This document shows positions 9,315-18,691 of a DNA stretch of 64,000 bases, one piece after another. The notes beneath the pieces were generated by a model. The model saw nothing but the letters and a program-made list of their open reading frames with translations, was not told where the DNA came from and did no database searches. The stretch's first letter is position 1. The number at the start of each line of letters is the position of its first letter. The stretch lies in NCBI RefSeq assembly GCF_020715565.1, contig NZ_CP085839.1, positions 682,001 through 746,000 on the forward strand. The letters run 5' to 3'. This DNA comes from Nocardioides sp. Kera G14. GTDB lineage: Bacteria > Actinomycetota > Actinomycetes > Propionibacteriales > Nocardioidaceae. Position numbers and translations under genes: made by a program.

Positions 9315-10316
9315 TCAGGACTGGGTCGGGGGCTCCTCCTGGACGGGCTTCCACTGCTGGGCGGCGTAGTCCCACTCCCAGCCGTCCTGGACGATCCGCT
9401 GCGGCCACTGCGCTCCTGCGTTGTACGTCGTCTCGCTGGTCGACTCGCGCTCCTGGCTCCATCCGGTCGGAGCCGCGCCGGACGCAGCGGCCGAACCTGC
9501 CGGCCGAGCGGGCCGACGGGCGGCGAGGGACCTGAGCGCCCCGATCCCGGAGCCGGGGACGGCCTCGGAGTCGCGACCGAAGAGCAGGGGATAGGTCACG
9601 CCGGCGAGCACGGCGCCGAGCAGCGGCGCCAGGATGAAGAGCCAGAGCTGCGCGATCGCGTCCACACCCGCGAAGAGCGCCGGGCCGATCGACCGCGCCG
9701 GGTTGACCGAGGTGCCGGTGAGCGGGATCGCGACGAAGTGGATCGCGGCGAGGGTGAGACCGATGGCGACCGGCGCCAGGGTCGGCACACCCGTGCGCTC
9801 GTCGGTCACGCCGAGGATGATCCAGAGGAAGAGCGCGGTGAGGATGAGCTCGATCAGGAAGGCGCCCCACCAGGCGAGGTGCACGCCCGAGTGGTCACCG
9901 AAGCCGTTCTGCCCCATGTGGCCGGTGGCGTCGAAGCCGGGCACCGCATGCAGGATCACGAAGAGCACGAGCGCGGCCACGATCGCGCCACTGAGCTGCG
10001 CGCCGAAGTAGACCGGTGTCTCCCGCCAGGACAGCCGGCCTGACGTCGCGGCGCCGACCGTGACGGCCGGGTTGAAGTGGCCGCCGGAGATTCGCGCGAA
10101 GGCCGTGGCGCTGATCAGGACGGCAATACCGAAGGTGAGGCCGGTGGCCACCACATCGGCGTTCGTCGCGACGGCCGCACCGCAGCCGAGCAGGACGAGG
10201 AAGAAGGTGCCGAGTGCCTCGGCCGCGTAGATCCGCCAGAACTCGTGGTCGACCTGCGTCGGCGGAGCCTCCGGCTCAAGGTCGACGGCCCCGATAGTCG
10301 CGTCAAACTCGCTCAT
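9315..10316 (-). CDS. MIP-family aquaporin / aquaglyceroporin
   Basis: 333 aa channel for water or small neutral solutes. Six membrane segments are visible, and the two pore-forming motifs are GGHFNPAVT (near residue 69) and TSVNPARS (near 190), both intact NPA boxes. The residue after the second NPA is Arg and the pattern leans to the water-selective AqpZ type, so that is the likelier substrate. An unusual C-terminal tail of about 80 residues, rich in Ala, Pro, Ser and Trp (WEWDYAAQQWKPVQEE), extends beyond the channel and is probably cytoplasmic. The ATG follows TAGGCT by 7 bases, suggesting a leaderless transcript. It is divergent from icd. Confidence 0.9.
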   Translation of the reverse strand: MSEFDATIGAVDLEPEAPPTQVDHEFWRIYAAEALGTFFLVLLGCGAAVATNADVVATGLTFGIAVLISATAFARISGGHFNPAVTVGAATSGRLSWRETPVYFGAQLSGAIVAALVLFVILHAVPGFDATGHMGQNGFGDHSGVHLAWWGAFLIELILTALFLWIILGVTDERTGVPTLAPVAIGLTLAAIHFVAIPLTGTSVNPARSIGPALFAGVDAIAQLWLFILAPLLGAVLAGVTYPLLFGRDSEAVPGSGIGALRSLAARRPARPAGSAAASGAAPTGWSQERESTSETTYNAGAQWPQRIVQDGWEWDYAAQQWKPVQEEPPTQS

Positions 10317-10323
10317 GGCTCGG

Positions 10324-10329
10324 AGCCTA
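10324..10329 (-). promoter_or_regulatory. -10 hexamer TAGGCT, leaderless aquaporin promoter
   Basis: On the minus strand TAGGCT ends 7 bases before the aquaporin ATG, and no ribosome site is present. It lies about 30 bases from the opposite-facing icd promoter. Confidence 0.45.
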
Positions 10330-10360
10330 GCCCCGTCGACTGAAAGAATGCTGGAACCGG

Positions 10361-10366
10361 TAATCT
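10361..10366 (+). promoter_or_regulatory. -10 hexamer TAATCT, leaderless icd promoter
   Basis: TAATCT ends 7 bases before the icd ATG with no Shine-Dalgarno sequence, the leaderless arrangement repeated elsewhere in this window. Confidence 0.45.
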
Positions 10367-10373
10367 CGCGGGC

Positions 10374-12572
10374 ATGAGTGGCACTCCCCGGATCATCTAC
10401 ACCCACACCGACGAGGCGCCGCTGCTGGCGACGTACTCCTTCCTGCCGATCGTCGAGGCGTACGCCGCCAAGGCGGGGGTCCAGATCGAGACCCGCGACA
10501 TCTCCGTCGCCGCCCGTATCCTCGCCCAGTTCGGCCTCGCGGACGACGCGCTGACCGAGCTCGGCGAGCTGGCGAAGACGCCCGAGGCCAACATCGTCAA
10601 GCTCCCCAACATCTCCGCCTCCATCCCGCAGCTCAAGGCCGCGATCAAGGAGCTGCAGACCCAGGGCTTCGACGTCCCCGACTACCCCGACGCGCCCTCC
10701 ACCCCCGAGGAGGAGGAGATCCGCGCCAAGTTCGACAAGGTCAAGGGCTCCGCGGTCAACCCGGTCCTGCGTGAGGGCAACTCCGACCGCCGCGCGCCTC
10801 TGTCGGTGAAGGCCTACGCCAAGAAGCACCCGCACCGGAACAAGCCGTTCGCCGACGGCTCGAAGACCAACGTCGCCACCATGGGCGCTCACGACTTCAA
10901 GTCCAACGAGAAGTCCACGACGGTCGCCGCCGACGACACGCTCTCCATCGTCCTCGAGACCAGCAACGGTGACACCAAGACGCTGCTCGACGGCCTCAAG
11001 GTCCTTGCCGGCGAGGTCATCGACTCCACGAAGATGAGCGCCGCCAACCTCGACGCCTTCCTGGCCGACGCGCTGGCCAAGGCGAAGGCCGAGGACGTGC
11101 TCTTCTCCGTCCACCTCAAGGCCACCATGATGAAGGTCTCGGACCCGATCATCTTCGGCCACGTCGTGAAGGCCTACTTCAAGGACGTCTTCGCCCAGTA
11201 CGGTGACGACCTGGCCACGGCGGGCCTCTCGGCCAATGACGGCCTCGGGGCGATCCTCGCCGGCCTCTCCGCACTCCCGAACGGCGACGAGATCAGGGCG
11301 GCCTTCGACCAGGCGCTGGCCGACGGCCCGCGACTGTCCTACGTCAACTCCGATAAGGGCATCACCAACCTGCACGTGCCGTCCGACGTCATCGTCGACG
11401 CCTCGATGCCGGCCCTGATCCGCAACGGCGGCAAGCTCTGGGGCGCCGACGGCGGCGAGGCCGACACCCTCGCGGTCATCCCGGACTCGAGCTACGCCGG
11501 CGTCTATCAGACCGTCATCGAGGATGTGAAGGAGCACGGCCCGCTCGACCCGGCCACCATCGGCACCGTCCCCAACGTCGGCCTGATGGCGCAGGCGGCC
11601 GAGGAGTACGGCTCGCACAACAAGACCTTCGAGATCCCCGCCGACGGCACCGTCCGGATCCTCAACGCCGCCGGCGAGACGGTCCTCGAGCACGACGTCG
11701 AGGCCGGTGACATCTGGCGTGCCTGCCAGACCAAGGACATCCCGATCCGCGACTGGGTGAAGCTCGCCGTCACCCGCGCCCGCGCCTCCGAGACGCCGGC
11801 CATCTTCTGGCTCGACGAGTCCCGCGCCCACGACGCCGAGCTGATCAAGAAGGTCACCACCTATCTGACCGAGCACGACACCGAGGGTCTCGAGATCAAG
11901 ATCCTCACGCCCGAGCTGGCGACGGCGTACAGCCTCGAGCGGATGCGCAAGGGCCTGGACACGATCTCCGTCACCGGAAACGTGCTGCGTGACTACAACA
12001 CCGACCTCTTCCCGATCCTCGAGGTGGGCACGTCGGCCAAGATGCTCTCGATCGTCCCGCTGATCGCGGGCGGTGGCCTCTTCGAGACCGGTGCCGGCGG
12101 CTCGGCACCGAAGCACGTCCAGCAGCTGGTCGAGGAGAACTACCTCCGCTGGGACAGCCTCGGTGAGTTCTTCGCCCTCGTCCCCTCCTTCGAGCAGTAC
12201 GCCGACCAGGCCGGTGCTCCGGCCGCGAAGGTGCTCGCCGACGCGCTCGACAAGGCGACCGGCACGTTCCTCGACGAGGACCGCAGCCCCGGCCGCAAGC
12301 TCGGCACCATCGACAACCGTGGCTCGCACTTCTACCTCGCCCTCTACTGGGCCGAGGAGCTCGCTGCTCAGACGGAGGACGCGGCGCTCGCCGAGGCCTT
12401 CGGCCCGTTGGCGAAGACCCTCCGGGAGAAGGAGCAGACGATCGTCGAGGAGCTCAACGCGGTCCAGGGCAAGCCTGCCGACATCGGTGGCTACTACTAC
12501 CCGGACGCCGAGAAGACGTCGGCCGTCATGCGCCCGAGCACCACGCTGAACGAGGCCCTCGCCTCCTTCTGA
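10374..12572 (+). CDS. icd: NADP-dependent isocitrate dehydrogenase, monomeric type
   Basis: Oxidises isocitrate to 2-oxoglutarate in the TCA cycle and makes NADPH. Its 732 aa single chain is the length of the monomeric (IDH-II) class, about twice the dimeric enzyme. The start [20 protein letters not shown] is characteristic of that class. The chain is uninterrupted to residue 732, with conserved stretches such as [19 protein letters not shown] and LDNRGSHF-like sequence ([14 protein letters not shown]) near the end. The ATG is preceded by TAATCT at 7 bases, so the messenger is probably leaderless. No partner gene is adjacent. Confidence 0.96.
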   Translation: MSGTPRIIYTHTDEAPLLATYSFLPIVEAYAAKAGVQIETRDISVAARILAQFGLADDALTELGELAKTPEANIVKLPNISASIPQLKAAIKELQTQGFDVPDYPDAPSTPEEEEIRAKFDKVKGSAVNPVLREGNSDRRAPLSVKAYAKKHPHRNKPFADGSKTNVATMGAHDFKSNEKSTTVAADDTLSIVLETSNGDTKTLLDGLKVLAGEVIDSTKMSAANLDAFLADALAKAKAEDVLFSVHLKATMMKVSDPIIFGHVVKAYFKDVFAQYGDDLATAGLSANDGLGAILAGLSALPNGDEIRAAFDQALADGPRLSYVNSDKGITNLHVPSDVIVDASMPALIRNGGKLWGADGGEADTLAVIPDSSYAGVYQTVIEDVKEHGPLDPATIGTVPNVGLMAQAAEEYGSHNKTFEIPADGTVRILNAAGETVLEHDVEAGDIWRACQTKDIPIRDWVKLAVTRARASETPAIFWLDESRAHDAELIKKVTTYLTEHDTEGLEIKILTPELATAYSLERMRKGLDTISVTGNVLRDYNTDLFPILEVGTSAKMLSIVPLIAGGGLFETGAGGSAPKHVQQLVEENYLRWDSLGEFFALVPSFEQYADQAGAPAAKVLADALDKATGTFLDEDRSPGRKLGTIDNRGSHFYLALYWAEELAAQTEDAALAEAFGPLAKTLREKEQTIVEELNAVQGKPADIGGYYYPDAEKTSAVMRPSTTLNEALASF

Positions 12573-12598
12573 GCCCTGCTCCAAAAGGATTCGCCCCG

Positions 12599-12647
12599 AT
12601 CAGCGGAGGCCCCCTAACGTGAAACCGTGATGGGAGCCTCCGCTGAT
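12599..12647. promoter_or_regulatory. Inverted repeat enclosing the ABC exporter promoter and start codon
   Basis: Perfect 12-base arms ATCAGCGGAGGC (12599-12610) and GCCTCCGCTGAT (12636-12647) flank a 25-base loop. The loop holds a -10-like TAACGT (12615-12620) and both candidate starts (GTG 12627, ATG 12630). The arms could be paired operator half-sites. The RNA hairpin could instead terminate icd transcripts, or hide the start when read through from icd. Confidence 0.45.
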
Positions 12648-15600
12648 TCGTTCCGTCAGCTGACGTGGCACCGCCTCAAGCGCCCAGCTGCCGCGGTGGC
12701 CCTGGCCGCCGCGATGATCGCCTCGGTCGGCGCAGCGCTCGGCTCCGTCGTCGTCGGCCGCATCGCCGACCACCCCCGGGACGCGCTGGTCTGGCTCCTC
12801 GTCCTCTGCGTGATCGGTGCGGCGCTGGTCGACACCCTCGGCCGGGTCATCTGGGCCGGCGTGATCGACCGCGCCGAGGGAACGCTCCGCCAGGACCTGA
12901 TCTCCGCCGCGCTGTCGCAGCCGCTCGACGCGCTCAACGAGCAGGCCGTCGGCGAGATCCTCGACCGGGTCGACGACGACACCCACGAGATCGGCAGCCT
13001 GCTGCGACTGCAGATGTGGTTCGTCTTCCGGACGACCTTCGGCCTCGTCCCGATGTGGATCGTCGCCGGCGTCACGTGGTGGCCGGCGGCCCTCATCTTC
13101 CCGGCGCTCTTCGCCCTCGTGTGGTGGGCGATCCGGCCCTATCTCGGCCGCATCTCGCGGCTCAAGGTGCTGGAGGAGATGACGTGGACCGACCACGCCG
13201 CCGCGATGGAGGAGGGCATCGCCGGTCGCGACGACCTGCGCACCTCCGCCGGTGCCGGCTTCGTCGTCCGGCGCGTCGCGCAGCTCTCGGCGATCACGCA
13301 CGAGGCGTTCCGCAAGGTCGTCGTGCAGGAGGGTGCGCTGGCGCGCACCGCCGGCCTGATCCTCTACGGCGCCCTCTCCGCCATCGTCGTCGCCGGCGCA
13401 TGGCTCACGAGCAACGGGCACATGGGCGTCGATCGGCTCGTGACGCTCTTCCTCGTGACGGCCACCTTCGTCGGCCAGATCAACGAGGTCTCCCACCGCC
13501 TGCCCGACATCCAGGCGGGTATCGGCGCGATCGTCCGGATCCGCCAGATGCTCAGCGTCGAGCCTGAGCAGGCCGGGGGAGAGCCCGTGCCGGACGGCCC
13601 ACTCTCGCTGGAGTTCCGCGGGCTGGAGTTCCGCTATCCCGAGGGCACCTTCGGCCTGCACGACGTGTCGCTGTCAGTGCCGGCCGGACAGACGATCGCG
13701 CTCGTCGGCCGCACCGGCTCGGGCAAGTCGACCCTCGCCTCGATGATCGCCCGCGCGATCGAGCCGCCCGCCGGCTCGGTGCTGCTCGGCGGCGTCGACG
13801 TCACCACGCTCGACCTCCACCAGTTGCGCTCCGCGGTCGGCACCGTCACCCAGCGCACCGAGATCCTCGCCGGCACGCTGGCGGAGAACATCGCACTCTT
13901 CGCCGACCTGCCGCGCGTCGAGATCGAGCGTGCCGTCGACGAGCTCGGCCTCGGCCTCTGGGTCGCCGGGCTGCCCGACGGACTCGAGACCGTCCTCGGG
14001 CCCGGTGGCACCAAGCTCTCGGCCGGGGAGGAGCAGCTCGTGGCCTTCGCGCGCCTGCTCGTCCGGGACGTGCAGGTCGTCGTACTCGACGAGGCCACCG
14101 CACGGATGGACCCCGTGACCGAGGCGCGGGTCGTCGCCGCCGCCGAGCGGCTGCTCGCCCGACGTACCGGTGTCCTCGTCGCCCACCGGCTCAGCACCGT
14201 CGAGCGCGCGGATCTCGTGGCCGTGCTCGACCACGGCCGCGTCCTGCAGTCGGGCAAGCGCTCCGAGCTCGCCGCGGCCGCCGGTCCGTTCCGTGACCTG
14301 CTCACCGCCAGCTCCCACAGCCTCGATCCGGTCGCCGCCGACGACGAGGTCGAGGCGACGCCGGTGGGTGGCCGTCGGCGTACGACGTCCCCACCTGCCC
14401 GACCTGCCGTCGGTCCCGGGCCGGGACTCGGGCGGAGCATCGCGCACGCCATCGCCGTCCGACCGCGGTGGGGTGCCTTCTCGGTGCTGTTGTTCCTCGT
14501 CGGCTCGCTCTGTGCCGCCCAGGGTGCCCTCTCCGGCTGGCTCTGGGGCCGCGTCGTGGAGCTGCTCAAGGAGGGCGGCAACCCGACCGCGTGGGTCGCG
14601 GTCCTCACCGTGCTCTTCTTCGTCACGCCGCTCGTCTTCGCACATGCGATCGAGCTCTTCCCGCGCTGGTGGGTCGAGGTGCTGCTGCGGATACGGATGT
14701 CGGTGCTCCTCGGCCAGACCCGGATGCGCCGTCTCGAGCGGACGCCGCCCGGCGAGGTCGTCGCCCGCACCATGGACGGCGACCGCTTCGTCCGGTACGC
14801 CGACCGCTGGGTCGACTTCATCAACGCCTGGCTCATCGTCGGCATCACCATGATCGCCGGCGGCACGCCCTTCGCCGGGCTGGTGCTGCTCGCGGTGATG
14901 GCTGCCGCGGCGCTGGCGAGCTCCATCGGTCGTCCGATCGCCGGCCGTTCGGCGACCAGGTCGTCCGCGGCCCGCGCCCGCTTCGGCCGGGTGCTGGTCT
15001 CCTCGCTCGAGGCGGTCCGCACGATCAAGCTGTCGGCCCGCACCCCGCAGATCCGCGAGCACCTGCGCCGCGTCGACGGTGGCCGGGTCGAGGCGGCGAT
15101 CTTCGAGCACCGGATCTCGTCGCTGCTCGACGGCGTGCCGATGATCATGGTCCAGGTCGGCGTCGTGATGGCGTGGACCGCGTGGAACGCCGGCTGGTGG
15201 CCGCTCGCCACCGCGCTGCTGGTCGCCAACGCCGTCAACGGCTTCGACTGGTTCGGCCGGGTCGCGGGCGCGGTCGTCACCGAGGCGCCGGGGACCCGGT
15301 CCTGGCTCACGGTCGTGGAGGGCTACTCCGGCGGCGTCGACATCATGACTCTCCCGCCCGGCATCGACCTCCTCCACGGCGAGGCGCCCGGACCCGAGAA
15401 GGTCGAGGGTGTCCCGCTGCAACGGCTCACCGTCGCCGGCCTCGACGCCGTCCATGACGACGGCACCGTCGGCATCTCCGGCGTGGACCTGTCGGTCGAC
15501 GCCGGAGAGCTCGTGCTCCTGCTCGGCCAGGTCGGCTCCGGCAAGTCGTCGCTCCTCGGCGCGCTGGCCGGGCTCCTCGACCACACCGGCTCCATCCGGT

Positions 15601-16097
15601 GGAACGGGGCGGAGGTCGAGGACCCGGAGGTGTTCCTGCGCCCGGGACAGGTCGCCCACGTCGCCCAGGTGCCGCGGGTGCTGTCGGGCACCTTCCACGA
15701 CAACGTCACCGTCGGGCACGACCGCGACGTGACCGACCCGGTCGAGGTCTCCCGCCTGGACCAGGACGTCGCGGACGCCGGCGGCATGGAGGCACTCGTG
15801 GGACATCGCGGGGTGCGGCTCAGCGGTGGCCAGGTCCAGCGCCTCGCGCTCGCCCGCGCGCTGGCCACGGACGCCGAACTGCTGCTGGCCGATGACGTCT
15901 CCTCCGCCCTCGACGCCCGCACCGAGCTCGAGCTCTGGGACGCGCTGCGCTCGCGCGGGGCCACGGTGATCGGCGCGACGTCGAAGCGTGCCGCGCTGGC
16001 CAAGGCGGACCGGGTCGTCGTACTCGTGGACGGGGAGGTCGCCGCCACCGGCCCGTGGGCGGACCTCTCCGACAGCTGGGGACACCTCGCCGGCTGA
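12627..16097 (+). CDS. Single-chain ABC exporter (TMD-NBD-TMD-NBD) with one degenerate ATP site
   Basis: 1156 aa, two complete half-exporters fused in one chain; the usual bacterial form is two separate subunits of about 580 aa. TMD1 covers about residues 1-310. NBD1 has Walker A GRTGSGKST (361-369), signature LSAGE, Walker B VVVLDEATARMD with catalytic Glu, and the switch His in VAHRLS. After a Pro-rich linker (about 580-600), TMD2 covers about 610-890. NBD2 has Walker A GQVGSGKSS and canonical LSGGQ, but Walker B reads LLLADD (Asp for Glu) and the switch His is missing (ATSKRA). One composite site is thus canonical and the other degenerate, as in heterodimeric exporters. The substrate is unknown. 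Start is GTG 12627 or ATG 12630. Confidence 0.85.
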   Translation: MMGASADSFRQLTWHRLKRPAAAVALAAAMIASVGAALGSVVVGRIADHPRDALVWLLVLCVIGAALVDTLGRVIWAGVIDRAEGTLRQDLISAALSQPLDALNEQAVGEILDRVDDDTHEIGSLLRLQMWFVFRTTFGLVPMWIVAGVTWWPAALIFPALFALVWWAIRPYLGRISRLKVLEEMTWTDHAAAMEEGIAGRDDLRTSAGAGFVVRRVAQLSAITHEAFRKVVVQEGALARTAGLILYGALSAIVVAGAWLTSNGHMGVDRLVTLFLVTATFVGQINEVSHRLPDIQAGIGAIVRIRQMLSVEPEQAGGEPVPDGPLSLEFRGLEFRYPEGTFGLHDVSLSVPAGQTIALVGRTGSGKSTLASMIARAIEPPAGSVLLGGVDVTTLDLHQLRSAVGTVTQRTEILAGTLAENIALFADLPRVEIERAVDELGLGLWVAGLPDGLETVLGPGGTKLSAGEEQLVAFARLLVRDVQVVVLDEATARMDPVTEARVVAAAERLLARRTGVLVAHRLSTVERADLVAVLDHGRVLQSGKRSELAAAAGPFRDLLTASSHSLDPVAADDEVEATPVGGRRRTTSPPARPAVGPGPGLGRSIAHAIAVRPRWGAFSVLLFLVGSLCAAQGALSGWLWGRVVELLKEGGNPTAWVAVLTVLFFVTPLVFAHAIELFPRWWVEVLLRIRMSVLLGQTRMRRLERTPPGEVVARTMDGDRFVRYADRWVDFINAWLIVGITMIAGGTPFAGLVLLAVMAAAALASSIGRPIAGRSATRSSAARARFGRVLVSSLEAVRTIKLSARTPQIREHLRRVDGGRVEAAIFEHRISSLLDGVPMIMVQVGVVMAWTAWNAGWWPLATALLVANAVNGFDWFGRVAGAVVTEAPGTRSWLTVVEGYSGGVDIMTLPPGIDLLHGEAPGPEKVEGVPLQRLTVAGLDAVHDDGTVGISGVDLSVDAGELVLLLGQVGSGKSSLLGALAGLLDHTGSIRWNGAEVEDPEVFLRPGQVAHVAQVPRVLSGTFHDNVTVGHDRDVTDPVEVSRLDQDVADAGGMEALVGHRGVRLSGGQVQRLALARALATDAELLLADDVSSALDARTELELWDALRSRGATVIGATSKRAALAKADRVVVLVDGEVAATGPWADLSDSWGHLAG

Positions 16098-16138
16098 CCC
16101 CGCCGACCTCCGGGTTCCGGCCCGCCGACCTCCGGGTT
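16098..16138 (+). repeat. Intergenic repeat, copy B: tandem 18-mer abutting a stop codon
   Basis: CCCGCCGACCTCCGGGTT occurs twice (16099-16116 and 16121-16138), separated by CCGG, starting one base after the ABC exporter stop. Copy A near 2.55 kb has the same order and spacer and also starts directly after a stop codon. This marks a dispersed element tied to gene ends rather than chance repetition. Confidence 0.6.
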
Positions 16139-16146
16139 GGCGCCGC

Positions 16147-16152
16147 TAGGGT
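16147..16152 (+). promoter_or_regulatory. -10 hexamer TAGGGT, leaderless antiporter promoter
   Basis: TAGGGT ends 6 bases before the antiporter ATG at 16159, and no Shine-Dalgarno sequence is visible. Confidence 0.45.
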
Positions 16153-16158
16153 CGGAGC

Positions 16159-17256
16159 ATGACGACCGCCGCACCTGAGCAGCACTCCGGCCCGACGTTC
16201 ATCCGCTCTGACCTGATCCTCCTCGGCGTGGGAGGGCTGGCCGTGCTGCTCGCCGGCCTGTCGCACTACCTCGACTGGGGCGACGCGGTGTCCTTCCTCC
16301 TCTCGGCGGTCGCCGTGACGGTGCTCGCCTCGCTCGTGGGCCGCAGCGTCGACCAGCTCGGTGACCGGTTCGGTCCCGGCGCCACGGGCGTGCTGCAGAG
16401 CGCCCTGGGCAACCTGCCCGAGCTCTTCATCAGCCTCTTCGCCCTCAAGGCCGGACTCGTCGACGTCGTCCAAGCCGCGTTGATCGGCTCGATCCTCGCC
16501 AACCTGCTCCTCGTGATGGGCATCGCGTTCGTTGCCGGAGGCGTGCGGCACGGCAGTCAGGTGATCGACTCCGCTCGCGCCCGGTCGATCTCCGTGATGC
16601 TGCTGGTCAGCGTGGTCGCGATGGTCTTCCCGAGCATCACCAAGCTCGTGCACACGCCGGCGGCCGGCCATGAGACGGCACTGTCGACGATCGCCTCGGC
16701 CGTGCTGATCGTGCTCTTCATCCTCACCCTGCCCGCCTCCCTCAAGCGTCAGGGCGAGGCCCAGGAGAAGCCCGCACACGAGGCCGAGGCGCCGCGCTGG
16801 CCGGTCTCCGTCGCCGTCGGGATGCTCGCCCTCGCCGGTCTGCTCTCGGCCTTCGTCTCGGACTGGTTCGTCGACGCGCTCCAGCCCGCGATGGACTCGT
16901 GGGGCATCTCCGACGCCTTCGCCGGTCTCGTGATCGTGGCGATCGCGGGCAACGCGATCGAGAACGTCGTCGGCGTCCAGCTGGCGCTCAAGAACCAGTC
17001 CGACTACGCCTTCCAGCTCATCATCAACTCGCCGCTGCAGATCGCGCTCGTGCTGGCGCCGGTGCTGGTGATCCTCTCCAACATCCTCGGCTTCACCGCC
17101 CTGACGCTGGTCTTCTCACCGATGCTCGTGCTGGCCGTCTTCCTCGCCGTCCTCATCGCCGTCGTGATCACCGTCGACGGCGAGTCCAACTGGATGGAGG
17201 GAGCCGCGCTGATCGGCGTCTACATCGTCGTGGCCGCGTCCTTCTGGTGGGGATAG
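16159..17256 (+). CDS. Ca2+/H+ antiporter, CaCA superfamily
   Basis: 365 aa inner-membrane cation exchanger with about eleven hydrophobic segments in two inverted halves. Each half carries the acidic ion-binding alpha motif: GNLPELFISLFAL (near residue 90) and GNAIENVVGVQLAL (near 265), with the conserved Glu in each. This pairing is typical of CAX/ChaA-type calcium-proton exchangers; some members move Na+ instead. A charged cytoplasmic loop (KRQGEAQEKPAHEAEAPR) joins the halves. It stands alone behind its own leaderless-type promoter and converges on a monooxygenase gene. Confidence 0.88.
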   Translation: MTTAAPEQHSGPTFIRSDLILLGVGGLAVLLAGLSHYLDWGDAVSFLLSAVAVTVLASLVGRSVDQLGDRFGPGATGVLQSALGNLPELFISLFALKAGLVDVVQAALIGSILANLLLVMGIAFVAGGVRHGSQVIDSARARSISVMLLVSVVAMVFPSITKLVHTPAAGHETALSTIASAVLIVLFILTLPASLKRQGEAQEKPAHEAEAPRWPVSVAVGMLALAGLLSAFVSDWFVDALQPAMDSWGISDAFAGLVIVAIAGNAIENVVGVQLALKNQSDYAFQLIINSPLQIALVLAPVLVILSNILGFTALTLVFSPMLVLAVFLAVLIAVVITVDGESNWMEGAALIGVYIVVAASFWWG

Positions 17257-17269
17257 CGCCCGGCGCTCC

Positions 17270-18619
17270 CTAGCCCGCCGTACGCCGACGGTGATCGCCG
17301 TTCGCCGGGGAGCCGACGCCGAGCTGGCCCCGGAGCGTGCCACTCCGAGGCGTTCCCGGCAGGTGTCCACGAGCCCGGAGCTCCGGCACGACCATCTCGG
17401 CGAAGTCGACCACGTCGGTCAGGGCGAAGACAGGCTCGAGCAGGAAGCCGTCGAGTCCTGTGGCCTCCATCAGCTCCTCGAGCTGGTCGACCACCGACGA
17501 CGGCGATCCGGTGACCTGGAAGCCGCGCGTGCCCTTCCCCCGGAGGTCCTCGATGATCTGGCGCACCGTCGGCGCGTCGGGTCCGAGGAAGCGCTCGATG
17601 TTGGAGGTGCCCATCTGCCCGACGACGCCCGTGCCGACGACCTGCTCCAAGGTGCCGTCCGGGTCCAGTGCGAGCAGGTCGATGCCGGTGTTTCCTGCGT
17701 AGAGCGCGTTCACGACGTCGTCGTTCTGCATCGCGTCGAACTCCGCACGGCGGGCCTTGGCCTCCTCCGTCGTCTCCGCGACGGTGATGGTCACTCCGCA
17801 CATGGTGATCGGGGCGGGTCGACCGTGGGCGGCCGCGCGGTCCCGGATGTCGGCGACGTTGCCCGCCGTGTGCGCCGGCGTGGTGCCCTGCACGAAGACC
17901 GCCTCGGCCCACTGTGCCGCGAGCTCGCGCCCGGCCGGTGACGTGCCGGCCTGGAAGAGCACGGGGGAGCGCTGGGGTGAGGGGTCGACGGTGAAGTAGC
18001 CCGACGAGCGGAAGTGCTCGCCCTCGAACTCCAGGCGGTGCAGGCCTTCCCGCCGGGCGAACACGCCGGTCTCGCGGTCCATCAGGAGCGCGTCGTCGTC
18101 CCACACCGTCTCCATCAGCTGCGTGGTGAGGTCGACGTACTCCGAGGCGGCGGCGTACCGATCGTCATGGCGAGCCATGGTGTCGTGACCGAAGAGCTCG
18201 GCGACGACGTTCTGCGACGCGCCGGTGACCACGTTCCACCCGATCCGGCCGTCGGTGAGGTGATCGAGGCTCCCGAAGCGCCGGGCCGTCTGCACTGGGT
18301 GGTCCAGGCCCGTCGACGCCGTCACCACGAATCCGAGCCGCTCGGTCTCGCGGGCCAGCGTCGGGATGAGCAGCATCGGCTCGAGGCCGGAGAAGTTGAT
18401 CCCGTCGCGCCACGCCGCGGGCGCGAGGTCACCCCCGAGCGTCGGATAGCCGTAGCCGTCGGCGAAGAAGAGGAAGTCGAAGCCTGCCCGGTCGAGCAGC
18501 TGGGCGTACTCGATCCAGTAGTCGAGCTCGTGATAGCGGACCGACGTCGCCCGCGGATGTGGCCAGCTCAGCGTCCCGCCGACCTGAGCACCGGCCACTT
18601 CGAAGACACCCAGACGCAT
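17270..18619 (-). CDS. LLM-class flavin-dependent monooxygenase (NtaA/SnaA/DszA type)
   Basis: 449 aa luciferase-like enzyme of the two-component type that uses reduced FMN supplied by a separate reductase to oxygenate small organic compounds. It begins MRLGVFEVAGAQVGG. Family signatures include FDFLFFADGYGYPTLGG, GSLDHLTDGRIGWNVVTGAS and RSPVLFQAGTSPAGRELAAQ. The frame is open far upstream, but the ATG at 18619 is the family start and has TAGCGT 7 bases before it. It faces an MFS exporter across a 72-base divergent region. The substrate cannot be read from the sequence. Three relatives lie at 27-31 kb. Confidence 0.85.
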   Translation of the reverse strand: MRLGVFEVAGAQVGGTLSWPHPRATSVRYHELDYWIEYAQLLDRAGFDFLFFADGYGYPTLGGDLAPAAWRDGINFSGLEPMLLIPTLARETERLGFVVTASTGLDHPVQTARRFGSLDHLTDGRIGWNVVTGASQNVVAELFGHDTMARHDDRYAAASEYVDLTTQLMETVWDDDALLMDRETGVFARREGLHRLEFEGEHFRSSGYFTVDPSPQRSPVLFQAGTSPAGRELAAQWAEAVFVQGTTPAHTAGNVADIRDRAAAHGRPAPITMCGVTITVAETTEEAKARRAEFDAMQNDDVVNALYAGNTGIDLLALDPDGTLEQVVGTGVVGQMGTSNIERFLGPDAPTVRQIIEDLRGKGTRGFQVTGSPSSVVDQLEELMEATGLDGFLLEPVFALTDVVDFAEMVVPELRARGHLPGTPRSGTLRGQLGVGSPANGDHRRRTAG

Positions 18620-18626
18620 GGCGGGG

Positions 18627-18632
18627 ACGCTA
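18627..18632 (-). promoter_or_regulatory. -10 hexamer TAGCGT, leaderless monooxygenase promoter
   Basis: On the minus strand TAGCGT ends 7 bases before the monooxygenase ATG. A CAGGGT hexamer at 18680-18685, 6 bases before the MFS GTG on the other strand, is the matching element for the divergent gene. Confidence 0.45.
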
Positions 18633-18691
18633 GCGAGGCCGTGTGTCGCAAGGGTTTCGGGAATAGCGCCGTCGTGCGACAGGGTTGGTCC

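Noticed and set aside
9315..12584. 1089-codon open frame on the minus strand across icd
   Set aside because: Only the last 333 codons (aquaporin) are coding; the rest mirrors icd, a common artefact in high-GC DNA.
16098..16138. CRISPR or VNTR array
   Set aside because: Only two units with a 4-base spacer; matched by the dispersed copy near 2.55 kb, so treated as an intergenic repeat family.
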